From assembly GCA_035949375.1 (NCBI GenBank), contig DASZIG010000122.1:62001-126000 (forward strand): a stretch of DNA of 64,000 bases, in the 5' to 3' direction. The notes beneath the pieces are model-generated. The model worked only from the letters and a program-made list of their open reading frames with translations, ran no database searches and was not told the DNA's origin. Below are positions 1 through 7,014 of the stretch, piece after piece. Source of the DNA: Gp13-AA77 sp035949375. GTDB lineage: Bacteria > Acidobacteriota > Terriglobia > UBA7540. The translations under genes were made by a program, and so were the position numbers. Within the stretch, counting starts at the first letter, position 1, and each line of letters opens with the position of its first letter.

Positions 1-548
1 TTGTTGGTGCCGTAAGTGACGTCGGCACCGTAAGCCAGGCGGCGCTCATCGTCGTCGAGGTCGTGGACAATCACGCCCACGGAGAGCCCGAGCAGGCGGT
101 AAATGGGGCTCATCCAGGAGGCGTCGCGCTTGGCCAGGTAATCGTTCACCGTCACCACGTGAACGCCCTTGCCTTCGAGTGAGTTCAGGTAGACGGGCAG
201 CGTGGCCACCAGCGTCTTGCCTTCGCCGGTCTTCATCTCCGCGATTTTGCCTTCGTGCAGCGCTGTGGCCCCGAGCATCTGAACGTCGAAGTGGCGCATG
301 TTCAGGGTGCGGCGGCCGGCTTCGCGACAGAGCGCAAAGGCCTCCGGCAGTAAATCCTCGAGCGTGGCGCCCTCGGCCAGACGCGCCTTGAGCTTCTCGG
401 TGTAAGCGGGGAATTCGGCGTCCGCGAGTTTCTGCATCTCGGGCTCTAGCACGTTGATATCAGGCAGACGCTCGCTTAAGCGCTTGATTTCACGCTCGTT
501 CTGCGTGCCGATAACGGCCCCGAGAGCCTTCTGAAAAAAATCAGCCAT
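1..548 (-). CDS. secA: Preprotein translocase ATPase SecA, N-terminal part (runs off the left edge)
   Basis: SecA is the cytosolic ATPase motor that pushes unfolded preproteins through SecYEG. The 182 codons visible here start with MADFFQKALGAVIG and contain the SecA Walker A motif MKTGEGKT (about residues 105-112) followed by VNDYLAKRD (about 134-142) and YRLLGLSVG, all hallmarks of nucleotide-binding domain 1. The ATG is at 546-548; the rest of the gene (normally 800-1000 codons) lies outside the window to the left. The gene points away from everything else here. Identification is by motif order and is secure; whether the full gene is intact cannot be seen. Confidence 0.97.
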   Translation of the reverse strand, partial: MADFFQKALGAVIGTQNEREIKRLSERLPDINVLEPEMQKLADAEFPAYTEKLKARLAEGATLEDLLPEAFALCREAGRRTLNMRHFDVQMLGATALHEGKIAEMKTGEGKTLVATLPVYLNSLEGKGVHVVTVNDYLAKRDASWMSPIYRLLGLSVGVIVHDLDDDERRLAYGADVTYGTN

Positions 549-693
549 GGAATCCTTGAGGAGGGCAATCCCCCCATCCTCATATGATTCTACTCAGGTA
601 CGGCAGGGTGCGCAACGAAGGGACACGAGGTTGTCCCCCCGGGGTCGGCTGACTTTCAGGGTTGAATGGCGCCGACTTCGTACCCAAACCGCC

Positions 694-727
694 GGCTTCG
701 TTTTGCAAAATTTTAGATTCTTTTTTT
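694..727 (+). repeat. 34-bp AT-rich dispersed repeat, copy 1
   Basis: The stretch begins GGCTTCG, carries the palindromic core TTTTGCAAAA followed by TTTTAGATTC, and ends in seven T. The same 34 bases recur without a mismatch at 53080-53113 in the same orientation, and similarity fades quickly on both sides. The run of T after the palindrome is terminator-like, but the palindrome is short and AT-only, so a Rho-independent terminator is unlikely. Confidence 0.85.
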
Positions 728-1070
728 GCCATTTGAGGTGCCATTGCCTGAACACTGAACATTTCGAGCCTGTCCCTGCTCCAGGGAGAGCGCGAGGCGT
801 GATTCTGCAATTGGAATTGAGCCATTGGATCACCGGACGATTGTGTGCTCGGCTCATTGAGAGATTTCCTCCGCGCCTGGCGCCTTATAGCAGAGACCTG
901 GCTTTGAGAGGATCTCACATTGGAGCTGGACGGGAGAGACGGCTAAGACCATCGAGAAACTTATTTTTGCTCAATGGCTTCAGCGAGTTCTCCTGTGGAA
1001 AAACGGGCTAACCCTCCCGCCCGGGCCCCGTTTGCTCCGCCAGAATCTTCTCTGCGGGCGCGGAAAAATT

Positions 1071-1105
1071 CACCACTGAGCGCACGGAGAACACGGAGAA
1101 AAGCA
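1071..1105 (+). repeat. CACCACNGAG/GCACGGAG dispersed repeat, copy 1
   Basis: The sequence reads CACCACTGAGCGCACGGAG, then AACACGGAGAAAA. A clearly related copy lies in the opposite orientation at 30476-30507, where its reverse complement begins CCACCACAGAGGGCACGG. Both copies are intergenic or just upstream of a gene. They look like one family of short interspersed non-coding repeats; no function is evident. Confidence 0.55.
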
Positions 1106-1295
1106 GCTTGAGCCTCTGCGGTTCAGCGGTGAGCCTTTTCTTCGGTTGTAGCCGTCGACTTTCCGAGCGATCATAAGCAGCCCCTTACATGCGGCGCACG
1201 GGCTTCAATTCTGTAACATCGTGAAGCCATACTTAGTGCCTGTCGGCGCCTGGCAACGAGGGCGCGGCATTTCAGCGATCGTCAAGGAGGCTCAC

Positions 1296-2555
1296 GTGAA
1301 GATCAGTATCGACCCTGTAATCTCTGGCCGTCTCAAGGCAGCCTGGAATCAACTTTCCCCGAGCCAACAAGCGCAATTGGAGCCAGCCATTCTGAGCGCG
1401 CACCAACAAGCGCTGATCGTTTCGCAGACTAGACAGGCCCCGCCGCCGCCCGCCGCCCCGCACCCATTACTACTGGCTCACAGCGTGCTGACCGACGATT
1501 CCGACGGCGTCATCAACAGCCTTGAAGCTGGTATGGTGATCGACGTCGGCGCGGACGGCGCGATCTGGGGCACGGGCAAGTATGAGGATTTGGACCCAGG
1601 ATGGATCGAGGCGCTCACCGTGTTCCTGGAAAGCCTTCTGCCCATCATCGGAGGCAGGCACGCCTTTGTCACAACGCCCCAGATCATCCAGATACCAGAC
1701 ACCGTTCAGGTCGCGCTGGTCGGCGACTGGGGCACCGGCGACTGGCGCACGGCCGCCAACCCGGCGCCGAGCACCGATGTGGGCAACCAACTGGCACTCC
1801 TAAAGCCTGACTTAAACATCCATTTGGGCGACGTTTACTATGCCGGAACCGCCAACGAGGAGAAATATGAGCTCGTGAACATCTGGCCGAAGGGGTCCAT
1901 CGGGTCGCTGGCCATGAACTCCAATCACGAAATGTACTCCGGGGGAGCGCCATACTTCCAGGCGATAGCCCAGGCGCCGTTCGAGATGCAGAAAGGCTGC
2001 AGCTTTTTCGCTCTGGAAAACAGCAACTGGATCATCGTCGCGCTCGACTCCGCCTATTATTCCGACGCAGTCACCCTTTACATGGATGGAGCGCTTTACC
2101 CTGCCAACAAACCCAACGTGCAAAACTCCTTTCTGCTGGAGCAGCATGCAAACGCCGAGGCGAGCGGAAAGCGGCTGATTGTGCTCACCCACCACAATGG
2201 CCTGGACGAGACCGGATCCACGACAAACCTGCTTTGGGATCAGGTGATGGGCGCGTTTCCCGATGGGGGAGGTCCGGCCTATTGGTACTGGGGACACGTG
2301 CACGTGGGCGCGGTGTATCAGCCTCAAGGCCCCGGCAACACGCTCTGCCGTTGCTGCGGCCACGGCGGCCTCCCGCGGGGTGCAGCGCCCGAACTCGACA
2401 ACCCCCAGGTTGCGTGGTACGAAGATCGTTCCGCGGATGATCCTGACATTCCCGAGCGAATCGTCGACGGTTTCGCCGTCCTCAAGCTCGACGGACCGAA
2501 CATCCAGGAGGTGTTCTACGATGAGAAGGGCGGCGTAGGCTGGCAGAGTTCCTAG
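1296..2555 (+). CDS. Calcineurin-like metallophosphoesterase
   Basis: Predicted two-metal phosphoesterase of the calcineurin superfamily; the substrate cannot be told from sequence. The ordered metal-binding motifs are visible: GDWGTGDW (near residue 144), LGDVYYAG, NSNHEMY, THHNG and WGHVHV. About 419 aa from the chosen GTG at 1296, which has a strong AAGGAGG six bases upstream; an upstream in-frame ATG at 1221 lacks such a site. The first 60-80 residues are Pro/Ala rich (QAPPPPAAPHPL) and precede the catalytic fold. No signal peptide is obvious. The gene is followed 8 bases later by an esterase, so the two are probably co-transcribed. The fold assignment is firm, the role unknown. Confidence 0.88.
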   Translation: MKISIDPVISGRLKAAWNQLSPSQQAQLEPAILSAHQQALIVSQTRQAPPPPAAPHPLLLAHSVLTDDSDGVINSLEAGMVIDVGADGAIWGTGKYEDLDPGWIEALTVFLESLLPIIGGRHAFVTTPQIIQIPDTVQVALVGDWGTGDWRTAANPAPSTDVGNQLALLKPDLNIHLGDVYYAGTANEEKYELVNIWPKGSIGSLAMNSNHEMYSGGAPYFQAIAQAPFEMQKGCSFFALENSNWIIVALDSAYYSDAVTLYMDGALYPANKPNVQNSFLLEQHANAEASGKRLIVLTHHNGLDETGSTTNLLWDQVMGAFPDGGGPAYWYWGHVHVGAVYQPQGPGNTLCRCCGHGGLPRGAAPELDNPQVAWYEDRSADDPDIPERIVDGFAVLKLDGPNIQEVFYDEKGGVGWQSS

Positions 2556-2563
2556 GGACGCGA

Positions 2564-3364
2564 GTGGCCAAAACTTCACGCAGTGGCAGTGAGGACATTC
2601 TGCAGCTTCCGCCCCCCAAGGCGGACGAGCGCATCGCCTACGGGCCACATCCGCTACAGTTCGCCGATCTGCGTCTGCCGAAGACCGCCGGACCACACCC
2701 CGTGGCGATCGTGATTCACGGCGGATTTTGGAAGAACGCCTACGACCTGGAACACACCGGGCACCTGTGCGCGGCGCTCGGGGGTGCGGGCGTGGCCACC
2801 TGGAGCCTGGAGTACCGGCGTGTGGGGGACGCGGGCGGCGGCTGGCCGGGCACGGTCGAAGACGTGGCGCGGGGCGCGTCGCACCTCACGATGGTTGCTC
2901 CGAAATACCCGCTTGATCTCCGTCGAGTAGCGGCGCTCGGGCACTCCGCGGGCGGCCAGCTCGCGCTGTGGCTCGGGGCCGAGCGTAAAGTCAGTCTGCG
3001 CGGAGTGATTTCGCTCGCGGGCGTGGCGGATCTGCGGCGGGCGTGGGAGTTGGACCTCGGCTCGGGCGCCGCAGCCAGGTTCCTGGGCGGCTCGCCGAAG
3101 GATGTGCCGGACCGCTACCGGCAGGCTTCGCCGCTCGAGCGAATCCCGCTCGGCGTCCCGCAGGTCCTGATTCATGGATATGACGACGACATCGTGCCCC
3201 TCGAGATCAGCGAGCGCTACTGCAGGGCCGCGCAAGCGTCCGGCGACGACGTCCGCCTCCGGGCGCTTCGCAGTACCGGCCACCTCGAGTTGATCGATCC
3301 GCGCTCGCGACAGTGGGCTGGGGTGGAGCGCTCGGTGAAGGAAATGCTCTCTCAGCGAGGGTAA
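2564..3364 (+). CDS. Alpha/beta-hydrolase, BD-FAE/kynurenine-formamidase-like esterase
   Basis: 266 aa alpha/beta-hydrolase. The oxyanion-hole motif HGGFW, the nucleophile elbow GHSAGG, a late acid in GYDDDIVP and the histidine in STGHLEL give a complete Ser-Asp-His triad. HGGFW plus a short strand order is typical of BD-FAE/carboxylesterase-type enzymes, which hydrolyse small esters or N-formylkynurenine. No signal peptide is seen, so it is probably cytosolic. The start is a GTG at 2564, eight bases after the phosphoesterase stop, suggesting translational coupling. The substrate is not predictable. Confidence 0.9.
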   Translation: MAKTSRSGSEDILQLPPPKADERIAYGPHPLQFADLRLPKTAGPHPVAIVIHGGFWKNAYDLEHTGHLCAALGGAGVATWSLEYRRVGDAGGGWPGTVEDVARGASHLTMVAPKYPLDLRRVAALGHSAGGQLALWLGAERKVSLRGVISLAGVADLRRAWELDLGSGAAARFLGGSPKDVPDRYRQASPLERIPLGVPQVLIHGYDDDIVPLEISERYCRAAQASGDDVRLRALRSTGHLELIDPRSRQWAGVERSVKEMLSQRG

Positions 3365-3561
3365 TCGTCCGCGGCTTCCGACGTCCGCATGCGCGTTTAC
3401 AACCTTTTGACAGACAGTTGACACGAAATACCCGCCCCAGGGGGGTAAGCTGCCAACGTGGCTGCAAACGGGGTGCCCGGCCCCGACGGGCACGCCCTGC
3501 CGGCAACCCGCTGGCAAGCTCGCGCCCGTCGGCCGGCTCCACGTCAGGAGAGATCGAGATC

Positions 3562-4019
3562 ATGAGAGTTCAGCTCCGCGCTCTGGTGCTTTTCGGATTT
3601 GCCGCCGCCCTCACGATTGCGGCGCCCGCACAGTCTCAATCCGGAAACAATTCGATCTTCAAAGCCGTCCCGACGCCGAACGAAAACTTCAACAACGACC
3701 TGCTGGCCGCGTCGGCCAATTCGCCGAGCGACATCTGGGCTGTCGGCCAGTCGACGATCCACTTTGACGGCACCAAGTGGACCCCTTTCCGGCGCCGATG
3801 ATCCAAGGCAACAACACCAGCTTTCTGGGCGGAGTCGTTGACATTTCTCCCACTCTCGCGTGGGCGGCGGGCAGCGTGAATCCCACCAAGGGTGGATTCC
3901 TCTCCGACCTGCTGTGGGCCGGCGTCGTACCGTCAGCGGGTAACGTTTGGATTGTCGGCACCGAGGACGAAGCGCCGCATGGTGGGACGCTCGCAATCCA
4001 CACGCTGACCGGGAACTAA
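3562..4019 (+). pseudogene. Exported beta-propeller-type protein, internally deleted and frameshifted
   Basis: The ATG at 3562 follows a good SD (AGGAG) and opens with a clear signal peptide (MRVQLRALVLFGFAAALT, then APAQS). The mature part has propeller-repeat phrases: NSPSDIWAVGQSTIHFDGTK and, in the next frame, GNVWIVGTED. The reading frame breaks at about 3780-3786: TKWTPF continues as PAPMIQGN only after a one-base shift, in a run of C. Proteins with these SPSDIWAVG repeats are usually several hundred residues long; here only the first repeat and the extreme C-terminus are joined, so a large internal deletion is inferred as well. Probably non-functional. Confidence 0.65.
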
Positions 4020-4143
4020 TCCCGCCAATAATCCGCTTTACGCAAGCGGCCTCTCCTCAGGCCCGGCCTGTCTCCACGCATCCGCACTTTATACATCCGG
4101 CACCGAAGCTGTGGTAGGCTGTCGCGCAGGCGGAGGCCTCGTC

Positions 4144-5517
4144 ATGCGTAAAGCCCTGCAAGCTGCGCTCGCATTGGGACTGCTGATCGTGGGCATCGAG
4201 GTGCCCGCGAGGTCCGCCACGCTCAAGGCGGGCGTGGCCCAGGCCGACGTCACGCCGCCGCCGGGCCTGGCATTGTGGGGCTTCACGAACCGCAAAGCGC
4301 CCGCCACCGGAACGCGCGATCCGCTTTACGCGCGCGTGCTGGTGCTGGAGGCGGGCGAAACGCGCCTTGCCCTGGTCACCCTCGACCTCGGCCGCGCCTT
4401 CGGTCCGGCGTCGACGGAGCGCCTCCGCGACGAGGCCGCAAAGTCGAGCGGAATCTCCTACGTGCTGGTGGCGGCCTCGCACACTCACTCCGCGCCGGTC
4501 ATCGCGGACGCTTATGAAGCTGGCCCTTCGCCGTGGGAGAGCCAGACGATCGAAACGATCGTCAAGACCATCGGCGTGGCTCGCGGGCACCTGGTCGATG
4601 CGAGTCTGGGCACGGGCTACGGCGTCACCTACATCGGGCACAACCGGCTGCGGCACAATCCTGACGGTTCCGTGAGCTGGTTCGAGCGCAATACCACCCA
4701 GATTCCGACCGCGCCTGTCGATCCCACGGTCTCGGTGCTTCGCGTGGACACGGCCGACGGCCAGCCGATCGCCATCCTCGTGAATTACGCCTGCCATCCA
4801 GTCATATTCGGCGACGACAATCTGGAGTATTCGGCGGACTTTCCCGGCGTCATGACCAAGACCGTCGAGGACGCTTTTGGCGGAAAGCCGCTGTGCTTCT
4901 TCCTGCAGGGCGCGCCCGGCGACATCAATCCGTTCTACGCCGTCACGCCGCTTCAGCAGAACGCCATCCACTGGCGCGATTGGACCGGGCAACGCCTGGG
5001 CGAGGAGGCAGCCCGCGTCGCCCGGAGCGTTCGCACCAAGGAGGAGCCGGCGCCCAGCATCGACTATTCGGAGGATCTGCTGACGTTCCATCTGCGTTGG
5101 GACCCGGAGAAGTTCCGGCAGGGCCTGCTGCAGGCGCTCGGCCCCGACGGTTTCCGGGCTTATGCCAGCGGGCTGAAATCGGAGTTTCAACTGCCGGTAG
5201 CGACGATCCTGATCAACAAGCGGATCGCGTGGATGACGATGCCTGGCGAGCCTTTCGTGGACTTTCAGGTCAACTGGCGGAATCGGTGCCCAGTGGCGGA
5301 TGCTTTCTTTCTTGGCTACGCCAACGGCTATTACGGCTATTTCCCGACCATTCGCGCCTCCACCGAAGGCGGCTACGGCGCGGGCAGTTCCAGCACCTTC
5401 ATCGAGCCCGGCGCCGGTGAGCGTATGGTGGATCACGCCGTCATCAAGACCTATCAGATGCTCGGCCGGTACAACGATCTGCCGGAAGAGATGCTCCCAA
5501 GAATGGAGAAAAAGTGA
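4144..5517 (+). CDS. Exported neutral/alkaline ceramidase-like hydrolase (N-terminal ceramidase domain)
   Basis: About 457 aa with a signal peptide (MRKALQAALALGLLIVGIEV, cleavage after ARSA). The mature protein has the opening of the neutral-ceramidase N-terminal domain: KAGVAQADVTPP, ASHTHSAP (zinc ligands), NYACHPV and a QGAPGDINP motif near the active site. Family members hydrolyse the amide of ceramides and some other N-acyl compounds in a zinc-dependent way. It ends without the C-terminal Ig-like domain of true ceramidases, as is common in bacterial homologues of unknown substrate. The ATG at 4144 is preferred over one at 4111 because it places the hydrophobic segment at the N-terminus. 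Confidence 0.87.
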   Translation: MRKALQAALALGLLIVGIEVPARSATLKAGVAQADVTPPPGLALWGFTNRKAPATGTRDPLYARVLVLEAGETRLALVTLDLGRAFGPASTERLRDEAAKSSGISYVLVAASHTHSAPVIADAYEAGPSPWESQTIETIVKTIGVARGHLVDASLGTGYGVTYIGHNRLRHNPDGSVSWFERNTTQIPTAPVDPTVSVLRVDTADGQPIAILVNYACHPVIFGDDNLEYSADFPGVMTKTVEDAFGGKPLCFFLQGAPGDINPFYAVTPLQQNAIHWRDWTGQRLGEEAARVARSVRTKEEPAPSIDYSEDLLTFHLRWDPEKFRQGLLQALGPDGFRAYASGLKSEFQLPVATILINKRIAWMTMPGEPFVDFQVNWRNRCPVADAFFLGYANGYYGYFPTIRASTEGGYGAGSSSTFIEPGAGERMVDHAVIKTYQMLGRYNDLPEEMLPRMEKK

Positions 5518-5547
5518 ACCCCGCGCCTAAGTGGACGTTGTTTGGGA

Positions 5548-5576
5548 TTGACGCAGGTCATGCTGGCGGCTACAAT
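5548..5576 (+). promoter_or_regulatory. Sigma-70-type promoter of the vapBC pair
   Basis: TTGACG (5548-5553) and TACAAT (5571-5576) are separated by exactly 17 bases, both one mismatch from consensus. Transcription would start near 5583, inside the direct repeat that precedes the antitoxin start at 5629. This is one of the clearest promoters in the window. Confidence 0.75.
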
Positions 5577-5579
5577 TAA

Positions 5580-5623
5580 AGCACACTGGGAGTGGCCTCC
5601 TAGAAGCACACTTCCCGTGGCCT
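5580..5623 (+). promoter_or_regulatory. Two 19-bp direct repeats, probable antitoxin operator
   Basis: Two units of the form AGCACACT-N5-TGGCCT lie at 5580-5598 and 5605-5623, 25 bases start to start. The outer 14 bases are identical and only the central five differ (GGGAG versus TCCCG). They sit between the promoter and the antitoxin ATG, exactly where ribbon-helix-helix antitoxins bind to repress their own operon. Operator function is inferred. Confidence 0.6.
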
Positions 5624-5628
5624 GTGCC

Positions 5629-5895
5629 ATGAGCAATCGACGCGCGCACATACTGTTACCGGATGATCTCCTTGGCCAAATCGACGAACTGGTCGGTCCG
5701 CGCGGCAGGAGTCAATTCATCGCCGAGGTGGCACGAGCCGAAGTTCATCGGCGCCGCTTATTGCAGCTCTTGGAGCAAAAGGGGCCGGGCTGGGATCTCG
5801 AAAACCATCCCGAGCTCCAGCAAGGCGCCGCCCGATGGGTGGATGTCCTTCGCCAGGAAGACGAAAGAGTCGATTCAGAAGAGCGCTCACGATAA
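5629..5895 (+). CDS. vapB: VapB-like ribbon-helix-helix antitoxin
   Basis: 88 aa protein whose N-terminus (RRAHILLPDDLLGQIDELVG) has the strand-helix pattern of a ribbon-helix-helix DNA-binding domain; the acidic C-terminal half (ENHPELQQGAARWVDVLRQ) would wrap the toxin. The ATG at 5629 follows the promoter and operator repeats directly. Its stop codon overlaps the ATG of the PIN-domain toxin by one base (TAATG), a typical coupled antitoxin-toxin arrangement. Expected to neutralise the toxin and autoregulate the operon. Confidence 0.8.
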   Translation: MSNRRAHILLPDDLLGQIDELVGPRGRSQFIAEVARAEVHRRRLLQLLEQKGPGWDLENHPELQQGAARWVDVLRQEDERVDSEERSR

Positions 5896-6281
5896 TGCCG
5901 CGCTTTCTTGCCGACACCAGCCTGATTATCGATCTCATCAACGACCGTAGCGGTCGACGCGAATTCGTGGCTCGCCTCCTACAGCCAGGTGATACGTTGG
6001 GCTATTGCACGATAAACGCCGTGGAAGTTTACACGGGGATGAGGCCCGGTGAAGAAGGGGTCACTGCGCTTTGGTTAGACCGATTGCTGTATTACGAAGT
6101 AACTCTGAGCATCGCGAAGGGCGCCGGGGCTCTCCGTTACGAGTGGAGACGCCACGGGCAGACCCTTTCACTCGCCGACGCCGCCATCGGGGCTACGGCT
6201 CTGCATCACAGCCTGACCTTGCTTACCGACAACCAGAAACATTTCCCGTTTTCCGGCTTGAGCCTTCAGCCTCTTCCGTAG
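5895..6281 (+). CDS. vapC: VapC-like PIN-domain ribonuclease toxin
   Basis: 128 aa PIN-domain protein. The four acidic metal ligands are recognisable: D in FLADTSLIIDL, E in NAVEVYTG, D in LADAAIGATA and the final TDNQKHF. VapC toxins are Mg-dependent endonucleases that usually cleave tRNA or rRNA when released from VapB. Length and motif spacing are normal, so the toxin looks intact. Translation is coupled to the antitoxin by a one-base overlap. The RNA target cannot be inferred. Confidence 0.88.
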   Translation: MPRFLADTSLIIDLINDRSGRREFVARLLQPGDTLGYCTINAVEVYTGMRPGEEGVTALWLDRLLYYEVTLSIAKGAGALRYEWRRHGQTLSLADAAIGATALHHSLTLLTDNQKHFPFSGLSLQPLP

Positions 6282-6345
6282 AGGCCGGCAACCCACTTGG
6301 CGTCAGCGCCCGTTGCGGATCCTTTTTGAGGGAACACAAGGGGAA

Positions 6346-6777
6346 TCACTGGTCGGACTTCTTCTTGTCGCCCTTGCCGACAAGCTTTTTGCCGAGGTGC
6401 CCGACCCCTTTGGCGCTTCCCTTGCCGATCTTGGCGGTGCCCTTCGCCGTACCGACCCCGACATCCTTGCCGGCTCCGGCGGCTCCCTTGCCGAGATCGG
6501 TGGCGGCGCCCACGGGATGCAGTGTCACGGCGTTGCCAGCCGCGCCGGCCGTCCCCTTGCCCAAGCTCTCGGCCCCTTTGCCCGCGCCTTTACCGATGTC
6601 CTCGCCGCCCTTGCCGACTTCCTTGCCGGGGCTGCGCTCGGCCTTGTGCTTCTTGCCCTTGGAGACGGATTCCGTCTGGGCAGTCCCCTGATCCTGCGGG
6701 GCGCTCTGCGCAAATGCGAACGGGCTCAAAAGCACCATGCATGCCGCCGCGCAAATCGAGGTGAGTTTTGTTTTCAC
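6346..6777 (-). CDS. Exported Gly/Lys-rich low-complexity protein
   Basis: 143 aa. A classic signal peptide (MKTKLTSICAAACMVLLSPF, then AFAQS) is followed by a mature chain made almost only of G, K, A, D, E and a few hydrophobics. Phrases such as VGKGGEDIGKGAGKGAESLG recur with a spacing of roughly 7-11 residues, so it may form an amphipathic or glycine-zipper helix, or be disordered and strongly basic. The start is a GTG at 6775-6777 with AAAGGAG eight bases upstream. No homologue family is recognised; a surface-binding, nucleic-acid-binding or desiccation-type role are all possible. The neighbouring tricorn gene is divergent. Confidence 0.7.
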   Translation of the reverse strand: MKTKLTSICAAACMVLLSPFAFAQSAPQDQGTAQTESVSKGKKHKAERSPGKEVGKGGEDIGKGAGKGAESLGKGTAGAAGNAVTLHPVGAATDLGKGAAGAGKDVGVGTAKGTAKIGKGSAKGVGHLGKKLVGKGDKKKSDQ

Positions 6778-6961
6778 GTGAGTGCTCCTTTTTCGCTCCC
6801 CCAATCGTTCCCACCGAGGCCCGCCCCCGGTACAGGCGCTCTCCTTCTCAGCTTTTGATGCGCGATTCCCGGGCGACGGAGCACCGGGGCGAGCGCGCAC
6901 CCCCCACGCGCTCCGCGTCGACTCCGCGCGGTCTGCGGACACCATTCGCTTCGGAATCGCA

Positions 6962-6967
6962 TATAAT
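6962..6967 (+). promoter_or_regulatory. Possible -10 hexamer upstream of the tricorn protease gene
   Basis: A perfect TATAAT stands in the short gap between the divergent Gly/Lys-rich protein and the tricorn gene, about 50 bases before the tricorn ATG. The -35 position at the right distance (ACACCA) is poor, so this is a weak promoter call. Confidence 0.35.
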
Positions 6968-7014
6968 CACGCTTCTCACAAGCACGATGTGGCCGGAGGA
7001 GAGGGAGAGAAAGC

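Larger units (their letters stand above)
549..1295. other. Long intergenic region upstream of secA with two dispersed-repeat copies
   Basis: About 750 bases lie between divergent secA and the phosphoesterase. No convincing gene is present; the open frame at 547-1011 has no recognisable protein features and crosses a dispersed repeat. The stretch holds an exact copy of a 34-bp AT-rich repeat (694-727) and a copy of a CACCACNGAG-type repeat (1071-1105). The AT-rich patch stands out against the GC-rich surroundings. The secA promoter is presumably here but no clear hexamer pair was found. Confidence 0.6.

Noticed and set aside
547..1011. Open frame of 154 codons upstream of secA
   Set aside because: It starts over the secA start codon, crosses a dispersed repeat and has no domain, signal or SD.
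3407..3423. Two TTGACA hexamers upstream of the propeller remnant
   Set aside because: Neither has a plausible -10 at 16-18 bases, so no promoter is called.
4057..5436. Antisense frame of 459 codons opposite the ceramidase-like gene
   Set aside because: No recognisable motif; Arg/His/Gly-rich shadow of the real gene.
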